18,103 bases of DNA, taken from contig JABMSA010000119.1 in assembly GCA_013202185.1 (NCBI GenBank), positions 1 through 18,103 of the forward strand, read 5' to 3'. Shown here one piece after another: positions 7,327 through 13,022 of the stretch; within the stretch, counting starts at the first letter, position 1; each line of letters begins with the position of its first letter. The notes under the pieces are model-generated. The model worked only from the letters and a program-made list of their open reading frames with translations. It made no database searches and was not told where the DNA came from. The translations under genes were made by a program, and so were the position numbers. Source of the stretch: Planctomycetota bacterium. Its GTDB lineage: Bacteria > Planctomycetota > PUPC01 > JABMSA01.

Positions 7327-7354
7327 GTCCGAAAGGCCCATGGTCTTACGGTCC
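7327..7354 (-). repeat. Degenerate octamer repeat, right copy (inverted)
   Basis: This is the inverted partner of 7053-7080 (23/28 identical). The octamer pattern continues rightward to about 7370 and therefore runs through the stop codon (7356-7354) and last codons (AMGQ) of the DtxR-like regulator, so the repeat supplies the end of that gene. Confidence 0.6.
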
Positions 7355-8019
7355 TATTGTCCCATGGCCTTCTTTGCCCGGTCGGCCTTGCGGCGTACGA
7401 AGATGTCTTGTGCGATGGATTGATCGAGCGCCAGTGTGGTCTCGCCGAGCTGTATTACAAACGTGGGCCGGCGCTGGTGGAGGCGCAGCTCGGCGCCGGG
7501 CAGCACACCCATCGATGTGAGGCGGTCGAGGCGGTCGTGATGCTTTGTGCCGATGTATAGCACGCGGGCGTCCTTGCCGGACTCGAGCTCGCTGAGCGGC
7601 ACAACCACGGGCTCAACTCCGCGCTTTTCGCGCCGGCAGCATTCTCCCCGGGGAATGGGCCTGCCGTGCGGGCAGGTGGTGGGATGGCCCAGCAATGTGC
7701 AGATGCTGTCGGCCACGTCCGTGCTCAGGCAGTGCTCGAACTGACATGCACCTTCTTCGGCGACCGATGGGCTGAGCTCGAGGACGTCCTCGAGGAGCCG
7801 CTCGGCGAGGCGGTGTAGCCGGATGATTTGCTCGGCGCGCGCGCGGCCGGCATTGGTCATGGCCAGCGGCCCGTCGTCGCCGATTTCCACCAGGCCGTCG
7901 GCCGCCATCGAGTTGAGCAGGTTCCGGGCCTCGGGCCAGATGCCGGCTTCCGCAAGGGAGCCGCCGCGCTCATCGGTTATGTACAACAATTCGAGTATCT
8001 CGTCAATTTTGTCGTTCAT
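7354..8019 (-). CDS. DtxR-like metal-dependent repressor fused to a FeoA domain
   Basis: This 221-residue protein has a short N-terminal winged-helix region (1-60), a DtxR-type dimerisation and metal-binding region (about 60-130) and a C-terminal FeoA/SH3-like domain (about 139-210; SMGVLPGAELRLHQ...VIQLGETTLALD). Candidate metal ligands by comparison with DtxR are His69, Glu73, Cys92, Glu95 and His96 (HRLAE, CQFEH). Further cysteines at 97, 107, 116, 127 and 128 (TTCPHGRPIPRGECC) make the core unusually Cys-rich. The DNA-binding helix region looks several residues shorter than in classic DtxR. It is the third gene of the feoB operon, so it is a candidate autogenous repressor acting on the palindrome at 11173-11189. 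Start: ATG 8019 has AGGA 8 nt upstream and begins right at the conserved domain. The ATG at 8064, in an ATGA overlap with the preceding stop, would add 15 non-conserved residues and lacks a ribosome binding site. Confidence 0.87.
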   Translation of the reverse strand: MNDKIDEILELLYITDERGGSLAEAGIWPEARNLLNSMAADGLVEIGDDGPLAMTNAGRARAEQIIRLHRLAERLLEDVLELSPSVAEEGACQFEHCLSTDVADSICTLLGHPTTCPHGRPIPRGECCRREKRGVEPVVVPLSELESGKDARVLYIGTKHHDRLDRLTSMGVLPGAELRLHQRRPTFVIQLGETTLALDQSIAQDIFVRRKADRAKKAMGQ

Positions 8020-8060
8020 GGTTTGGTCCTGAAGCGCTCGGCCGGGCGGTTGTTCTGCGC

Positions 8061-8525
8061 TCATTGGCTCAGAATGGGGCCGACGCCTTTCTTTTCTTTG
8101 AAAACAATTCCGATGATTCGCGGTTCGAACTGCTCGTTCTTGCGGCGGTTCTCGATGACGCTGAGCGCAACGATGCCGCCGGCGGCCGCGATCAGGCCCG
8201 CGAGGATGCTGATGACGTCGGAGTCGGACACGCCAAGGATGGCCTTGAATATGATCTGGCCGAGTATAGTGCCGGCCACGAACGCGGCGATCATCACGTA
8301 TGCGAGCGCCGGCATCTTGAGGAGCGACCGATAGCCTACTTCGACGAGCACCTGTGTGCCGCGTGCGATGCCGGGTATGACATCGAGCGTCATCCGCCGC
8401 TTGCCGCCGGTCTGGGCGCAGATGCCGTCCGACGGGCAGGCGTCGCAGCCGCCGGCCGTTCCTTCAAGCTCGACTACGGCCTTGCCGGTTTCAGTGAAAT
8501 CGACGATCGTTGCAACTTCTTTCAT
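8061..8525 (-). CDS. RseC/MucC-like redox membrane protein
   Basis: This 154-residue protein has the layout of the RseC family. A short N-terminal beta domain carries a C-x2-C-x5-C cluster (Cys27, Cys30, Cys36: CDACPSDGIC), spaced as in E. coli RseC. Two transmembrane segments follow (about 70-95 and 103-123), then a basic cytoplasmic tail. RseC proteins are associated with Rnf-type electron transfer and, in E. coli, with reduction of the SoxR iron-sulfur cluster. Here the gene lies between feoB and the DtxR-FeoA gene, an uncommon setting that suggests a redox role in iron uptake or sensing. The start is the ATG at 8525 with GGAGG 9 nt upstream; the longer frame to 8570 has no ribosome binding site. 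It is 60 bp from the feoB stop. Confidence 0.85.
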   Translation of the reverse strand: MKEVATIVDFTETGKAVVELEGTAGGCDACPSDGICAQTGGKRRMTLDVIPGIARGTQVLVEVGYRSLLKMPALAYVMIAAFVAGTILGQIIFKAILGVSDSDVISILAGLIAAAGGIVALSVIENRRKNEQFEPRIIGIVFKEKKGVGPILSQ

Positions 8526-8585
8526 GCGATTAGGCCTCCGGGTTGTCCATCGCTGAATCATGGGTTTCATCGGCAGTTAATAATC

Positions 8586-11144
8586 CTACGAACCGAAATT
8601 CATGAGCCTCAGGAGCTTGTCCAGCACCCCGCCCACAAAGAAGGCATACGGGACGATGAAGCACACTATGATGGCTGCGGTGGCGGCGCCGCGTTCCTTG
8701 ACTATCACAAAGAGGCTTGCGAGGCACGGGACGAATAGTGTTATGACGACCAGTGCCACGAGCGCCTGGCGCGACGAGTAAAAGCCGCTCTTGAAGTTTG
8801 TCCGAATCGACAGGGTCGCGTAGTCGCGACGAAGAAAGCCCATGATGAAGGCTTCCATTGTGCTGCGGCGCCCGCCGTCGGTTTGCGGCTGGATCTGGTT
8901 GTCCGATTCTGTACCCGCTACTGCGTGGTCGTGCTTTGCTTCGAGAGAATCGGGCAGACCGAGCCAGTGGGTTGTTATCGGGGCGCCGAGCCTCTCGACG
9001 TACGTCAACAGGCCCATCGGCCTGGTCTCTTCATTATATCCGACTCGCGTCAGAATGAAAAGGGCCAAAGTGCCCAGCATGAACAGGGGCACGGCTTCTT
9101 TCATGAACCATGTGATTCTGAAGAGCGTTTTGACTACCACGTTCTTGAGGCGCGGCATTCTCATCGGCGGCACCTCGAGGAGGAATTCGGCTTTGCGACC
9201 TTTCAGCACCTTCGAAGCGAGGTAGCCGACCAGCAGGAACTGGCTGATGATGACGAACACGTAGATGGCAAACGCTCCGCCTCCGCCGATGTCGGCCAGA
9301 ACGAGGGATATGATGCCGAGTTGCGCCGAGCAGGGGATGGCGAGCGCCAGCAGGAACGTTGCGATCACGCGCTCGCGGCGCGACCCGAGGATGCGCGTGG
9401 TGAGCGTTGCCATAGCGCCGCAGCCAAGCCCGAGCACCATCGGCAGAACCGCCTTGCCGTTGAGGCCGATCTTCTTGAATAGCCAGTCGACCATCACCGC
9501 CAGGCGAGGGAGGTAGCCGCTGTCTTCCATCAGCGCAAATGCAAAGAAGAAGAACCCGACGACCGGCAGCACAATGGCGAAGGAGTAGGTAATTGCAATG
9601 CTGATGAGGCCGGCTTGTTCGTCGAGCAGCAACTGGTAGATGAGGTCGTCGCGCGAGACTACGAGGTCGGCGAGCTGCGCCAGGTAGTAGTTGATTCCGG
9701 CGAATGGTATCTTGGGGCCGAGCAGGCCGAACTCGTCAGCTATCTCGGCAAGGTAGTAGTAGATTCCGGGGAAGAACATGTTGAGGTCGACCAGGCCGAA
9801 CCCTTCCGCGGGCTCGATGGTGTTGCCGAAGATTCTGTTTTCGATGAAGTCGACGCATTGCCCCGCGCCGAACTCGCCGACCAGCTTGTAGACGATCCAC
9901 AACGCCGCCGCCAACACGGGAAACGCCAGGACCGGGTGCATCACGATCCGGCTGACGAGGGCGCTTATGCTGTTGGCGTGTTTTTCCCAGCGGAAAACAG
10001 CAACAAGATAACACACGGCTCCGAGCGCCGCCAGCCACCATGTAACAGCGCCTGCATTGGCGCCGAGCCCGTAAAACTTATTCATGATCCCGACAAGAAT
10101 GGAAGCGGAAAGATAACAGACAATCAGGCTCAGCACGGGCGCGACGAGATAGAAAAAAGCCGCGCGCGACAATCGTGTGGATTCGCTCGGCCGGTGCATG
10201 GTCATGACGTCGGCGACGATGCCATCGACGTGCGCCGCGCGTTTCTTGCTGATGACGTAGCTCACCGGCTCGGAGAATTTGCTCTGGAGTTCGCTGCAAA
10301 CGGCGCCAATCGCATCGCGTGTGTAGTGGCCGGGACCGTGCCGGGTCGGGTCTTCGCGGCCCGTGTCGGCGTCCCGCCCTCCTCGCCACCGGCGACGGCG
10401 GCCCCTCCCCTGCCGGTGCGGTGCTATCGGTGTGCTTTCGGTGCCGGCCCGTTGGTCCTGGATTTCCGACTCCACTCTTTCCTCGAGGCCGGGGTCGCCC
10501 GCCAGCAGCATGAGCGCCATGGCGCGCTTGTCGAGAGGAAGCTCGGGCAGGAGCGGCTCGAGCTTGGCTATCGCTTCCTCGATCGCGGGGCCGTAGTCGA
10601 TCCGCACCGTCGGAGCGGCGGCATCGGCCACCGATGATGCGAGCTTTCCGATGCCCTTCTTTTGCGTGGCCACGGTCTTGACCACCGGCACGCCGAGCGC
10701 GCGCGCGAGCCGGTCGCCGTCGATATCGATGCCGCGATCCATCGCTTCGTCCCACATGTTGAGTGCGAGCAGCGCGGGCATGCCCATCTCTGCGAGTTGC
10801 GTGGTGATCAGGAGGCCGCGCCGGAGGTTCTTGGCGTCGAGCACCTGCATCACGGCGCGTGGGCGGCGGTCGAGGAGGATCGCCCGCGCCACTTCTTCAT
10901 CCTCCGACCGGGGGATGAGGCTGTTGACGCCGGGTGTGTCGACGACTTCAACGCGCTCCCCTGCCACCCGGGCGGCGCCGCTGCTCACCTCGACGGTCGT
11001 GCCGGGGTAGTTCGATACGACAACGTATCTGCCGGTCAGCAGCGAGAAGATGATGCTCTTGCCGACGTTGGGATTTCCGACGAGCGCGATGGTGGGGGGG
11101 GCGGCGGTGTCGTTGCCGGAGGTGTCTTGATTGCGGCACGCCAT
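8586..11144 (-). CDS. feoB: Ferrous iron transporter FeoB
   Basis: The 852-residue protein begins with the FeoB G domain: G1 GNPNVGKS (23-30), G2 Thr at 49-50 in PGTT, G3 DTPG (69-72), G4 NMWD (129-132). A multi-helix membrane domain follows, with MEDSGYLPR (539-547), GLGCGAMATLTTR (572-584) and IPCSAQLG (603-610). The two Cys-containing gate motifs (Cys575, Cys605) are in the GLGC/CSAQ form rather than the GFGCNV/CSAR form of E. coli FeoB. Three oddities stand out: an Arg/Gly-rich insertion at about 229-279 after the G domain, a second insertion at about 733-762 before the last helices, and a 23-residue-period tandem duplication (458-470 and 481-493). A C8 tract lies at codons 15-17. The start has AAGGA 9 nt upstream and a clear promoter. 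It heads the operon feoB, rseC-like, dtxR-feoA; no separate feoA gene is seen, the domain being fused to the regulator. Confidence 0.95.
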   Translation of the reverse strand: MACRNQDTSGNDTAAPPTIALVGNPNVGKSIIFSLLTGRYVVVSNYPGTTVEVSSGAARVAGERVEVVDTPGVNSLIPRSEDEEVARAILLDRRPRAVMQVLDAKNLRRGLLITTQLAEMGMPALLALNMWDEAMDRGIDIDGDRLARALGVPVVKTVATQKKGIGKLASSVADAAAPTVRIDYGPAIEEAIAKLEPLLPELPLDKRAMALMLLAGDPGLEERVESEIQDQRAGTESTPIAPHRQGRGRRRRWRGGRDADTGREDPTRHGPGHYTRDAIGAVCSELQSKFSEPVSYVISKKRAAHVDGIVADVMTMHRPSESTRLSRAAFFYLVAPVLSLIVCYLSASILVGIMNKFYGLGANAGAVTWWLAALGAVCYLVAVFRWEKHANSISALVSRIVMHPVLAFPVLAAALWIVYKLVGEFGAGQCVDFIENRIFGNTIEPAEGFGLVDLNMFFPGIYYYLAEIADEFGLLGPKIPFAGINYYLAQLADLVVSRDDLIYQLLLDEQAGLISIAITYSFAIVLPVVGFFFFAFALMEDSGYLPRLAVMVDWLFKKIGLNGKAVLPMVLGLGCGAMATLTTRILGSRRERVIATFLLALAIPCSAQLGIISLVLADIGGGGAFAIYVFVIISQFLLVGYLASKVLKGRKAEFLLEVPPMRMPRLKNVVVKTLFRITWFMKEAVPLFMLGTLALFILTRVGYNEETRPMGLLTYVERLGAPITTHWLGLPDSLEAKHDHAVAGTESDNQIQPQTDGGRRSTMEAFIMGFLRRDYATLSIRTNFKSGFYSSRQALVALVVITLFVPCLASLFVIVKERGAATAAIIVCFIVPYAFFVGGVLDKLLRLMNFGS

Positions 11145-11172
11145 GTTGGAAGTCCTTTTGGCCCGGTCCTAG

Positions 11173-11189
11173 TTGAGACCGGGTCTCAA
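11173..11189. promoter_or_regulatory. 17-bp perfect palindrome, putative iron-regulator operator
   Basis: On the minus strand TTGAGACCCGGTCTCAA has perfect 8-bp arms around one base. It lies 15 bp downstream of the -10 of the feoB promoter, i.e. from about +9 to +25 of the expected transcript, a position where a bound repressor blocks initiation or clearance. The DtxR-FeoA protein of the same operon is the natural candidate, although the sequence differs from the classic DtxR/IdeR box (TTAGG-type); a Fur-family protein is the alternative. Confidence 0.72.
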
Positions 11190-11204
11190 TGTGTATCTGT
11201 TAGT

Positions 11205-11233
11205 ATTATGCCACAAAAAGTTGCCGAAGTCAA
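11205..11233 (-). promoter_or_regulatory. Sigma70-type promoter of the feoB operon
   Basis: On the minus strand TTGACT (11233-11228) and CATAAT (11210-11205) are separated by 17 bp. Both hexamers match the consensus at five of six positions. The expected start lies near 11198, giving a leader of about 54 nt containing the palindromic operator and the AAGGA ribosome binding site. Confidence 0.75.
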
Positions 11234-11309
11234 GGTTTTCTTTGGAATGTTCCGGGGGCGGGGTATGTAAAGGTTTTTTGGGGGGGGGGAACTGTTTGCA
11301 GGAAGCTGG

Positions 11310-11326
11310 GCCCCAGCGTTGAAACG
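11310..11326 (-). repeat. REP-like palindrome, copy 2 (partial)
   Basis: GCCCCAGCGTTGAAACG is an exact reverse-complement match to positions 19-35. In this copy the right arm of the palindrome is damaged (GTCGGGC replaces the expected GCTGGG), so it looks like a decayed copy. It lies between the divergent feoB and mgtE promoters, next to a G10 tract (11280-11289). Confidence 0.55.
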
Positions 11327-11376
11327 TCGGGCACTAAAGCATGCTGCACAATTGCACACTCCTCTGCCGTACTTCG

Positions 11377-11405
11377 TTGATTTTCTCTTCGCCGGCGACT
11401 ATAAT
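11377..11405 (+). promoter_or_regulatory. Sigma70-type promoter of mgtE
   Basis: TTGATT (11377-11382) and a perfect TATAAT (11400-11405) are separated by 17 bp. Initiation near 11412 leaves a leader of about 47 nt, too short for a magnesium M-box riboswitch, and no such structure was recognised. Confidence 0.75.
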
Positions 11406-11458
11406 CATGCCCGGCCGAAGGCCCTCGTGCAGTTGCTGCGCGTGGCAAAGGAGATATT

Positions 11459-12799
11459 ATGGAACCGACGTCGCCGCGGGCGGCCGCTGAGCTGCTGAAG
11501 AGCCATGATCTTCATCCGTCGGAAGTGGCGGACTTCCTGGAGGACCGGGAGCTTCGCGAGATCGTAGCGTGCCTGTCTGACCTTGATGAGCAGGACGCCG
11601 CAGATGTTGTGGAGCACCTGGATCTTGCCATCCAGCGCGCCCTGGTCGATGTCATCCCGCACGGTCACATGGCAAAAGTGATCGAGCGCATGGCCCCGGA
11701 CGTCCGCGCCGATCTGATCAAGGAGCTGCCCGATGAAGTGGCCGACGGCCTGCTGCCGCTGATCGCCCAGGCGGAGCGGCAGGACATCGCGCGCCTCGCG
11801 GCGTATGAAGAAGACACCGCCGGCTCGGTGATGACCACCGAGTACGCGGTGGTGAACCTGGACGACACCGTGGCGATGGCCCGGGAGGAACTCCGCCGGC
11901 AGGCCCCGGGCGAGGAGACAGGCTATTACGTGTATGTAATCGACTCGGGCCGCAGACTGATCGGCATCGTTTCGCTCCGAGAGCTTCTGCTGGCCCGGTC
12001 CGACCAGCACATGGAGGAGATCGTAGACCGCGACTACGTGAGTATTAACGCGGAAGACGACCAGGATACCCTCGGCGATATCTTCTCGCGGTATGAGCTG
12101 CCGTCGGTGCCGGTGACGGACGAAGCCGGCCGGCTGGTGGGCCGGATAACGGCCGACGACGTTATCGACGTGGTCGAGGAAGAGGCGGACGAGGACATCT
12201 ACCACCTCGGTGCGGCGGGCCGGCCGATCGATTACCTCCGCTCGAGCGTGCTGCGGATTGCCCGCGAGCGCATCACGTGGCTGCTGATACTCGTTGTTAC
12301 CGGCCTGATAACCAGCACGCTTCTGCAGCATTACCGGGGCTACCTGGACCAGGCCGTCGTGCTTGTCATCTTCATTCCTCTTCTGATGGGCTCGGGCGGT
12401 AATGCCGGCAGCCAGACGACGGCGGTTATCATCCGGGGGCTGTCGACGGGCGAGATAGAAATGCACGACGTGTGGCGGGTTGTTTTCAAGGAGATGCGGG
12501 TGGGGCTGCTGGTGGGCCTTGCCCTTGGGGTGTGCGCCGCCGGCAGGGCGCTGCTGACCCACACCAACGGCGGGGGCGGCCCGGTGCGCCTGGGCCTTAC
12601 GGTGGGCCTGGCCATGATCGCCACCGTAACCCTTGCAAAGACCCTGGGCGCCGTGCTGCCGATCCTGTTCAAGAAAATACACCTCGACCCCGCCCTGATG
12701 TCGGCCCCATTCATCAGCAGCATTGTCGACGTGGTCACGGTGATAGGCTACTTCGTGCTGGCCGATCTGATCTACTTCCCGGGGTCTTCGCCCGGTTAG
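11459..12799 (+). CDS. mgtE: Magnesium transporter MgtE
   Basis: The 446 residues show the standard MgtE order: an N-terminal superhelical domain (about 1-120), two CBS domains (about 122-240; ETGYYVYVIDSGRRLIGIVSL, then LPSVPVTDEAGRLVGRITADDVIDVV), the plug helix, and five transmembrane helices (about 270-440). The pore signature GNAGSQTT is at 314-321, and DPALMSAPFISSIVDVVTVIGYF-type residues (410-432) carry the conserved Asp of the ion site near 424. MgtE forms a dimeric Mg2+ channel closed by Mg2+ bound to its cytoplasmic domains. The start has AAAGGAG 5-6 nt upstream. It is transcribed alone, divergently from feoB. Length and motifs are normal. The gene ends against a minus-strand kinase gene; no convincing terminator was found in the 223-bp gap. 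Confidence 0.96.
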   Translation: MEPTSPRAAAELLKSHDLHPSEVADFLEDRELREIVACLSDLDEQDAADVVEHLDLAIQRALVDVIPHGHMAKVIERMAPDVRADLIKELPDEVADGLLPLIAQAERQDIARLAAYEEDTAGSVMTTEYAVVNLDDTVAMAREELRRQAPGEETGYYVYVIDSGRRLIGIVSLRELLLARSDQHMEEIVDRDYVSINAEDDQDTLGDIFSRYELPSVPVTDEAGRLVGRITADDVIDVVEEEADEDIYHLGAAGRPIDYLRSSVLRIARERITWLLILVVTGLITSTLLQHYRGYLDQAVVLVIFIPLLMGSGGNAGSQTTAVIIRGLSTGEIEMHDVWRVVFKEMRVGLLVGLALGVCAAGRALLTHTNGGGGPVRLGLTVGLAMIATVTLAKTLGAVLPILFKKIHLDPALMSAPFISSIVDVVTVIGYFVLADLIYFPGSSPG

Positions 12800-12967
12800 C
12801 AGCCCCTTCCTTCTCCTCGCCCTCCTCCTCGTCCTCGTCGAAACTTCTTCCCGGGGCGGCACAAGGCCACAACCAAAACAGCAAACAGGATCGTTGACGA
12901 ATCCGGGCAACGTGCCAAGGCGCGGGAAACGTTCCGCAGCGGCCCGCTTCGTATCTGTTTGGCGGGT

Positions 12968-12987
12968 CCCCTGCCGGCTTGCGCGGC
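12968..12987. repeat. GC-rich hairpin element, copy B
   Basis: CCCCTGCCGGCTTG followed by C and GCGGC matches 7148-7167 at 19 of 20 positions. The 3' side then diverges into CTGCCGAG, a string also present near 313-321 in the rhodanese remnant region. The rest of the 12800-13022 gap holds pyrimidine-rich CCTCCTCCTCGTCC repeats and no gene. Confidence 0.5.
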
Positions 12988-13022
12988 CTGCCGAGCGAAA
13001 GACGGTGCGACGGCGAACTTGT

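Larger units (their letters stand above)
7036..7353. other. Repeat-rich gap between convergent genes, no gene seen
   Basis: This 318-bp gap separates two genes that converge on it. It contains an inverted pair of 28-bp repeats at its two ends, a 6-bp hairpin (GCCCAT / ATGGGC, 7108-7129), a 7-bp hairpin (7150-7170) and a small GGCGC / GCGCC hairpin near 7287-7303. The frame open on the plus strand from 7159 runs into the regulator gene and looks like a shadow. No canonical U-tract terminator was found for either gene; the hairpins may serve both. Confidence 0.6.

Noticed and set aside
7053..7354. CRISPR-like repeat array
   Set aside because: Only two inverted, degenerate copies exist with no regular direct repeats and spacers, and no cas genes are present.
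7159..7560. Plus-strand open frame of 133 codons in the convergent gap
   Set aside because: More than half of it lies antisense to the DtxR-FeoA gene and the rest is repeat sequence. It has no ribosome binding site.
9615..10637. 340-codon plus-strand open frame opposite feoB
   Set aside because: It mirrors the FeoB membrane domain in the complementary frame. No start signal or family resemblance was found.
11412..11458. Magnesium riboswitch (M-box) upstream of mgtE
   Set aside because: The predicted leader is only about 47 nt, too short for the M-box aptamer, and no matching structure is visible.
12779..12795. Terminator at the end of mgtE (CCGGG / CCCGG hairpin)
   Set aside because: The stem is only 5 bp, overlaps the last codons and has no T tract.
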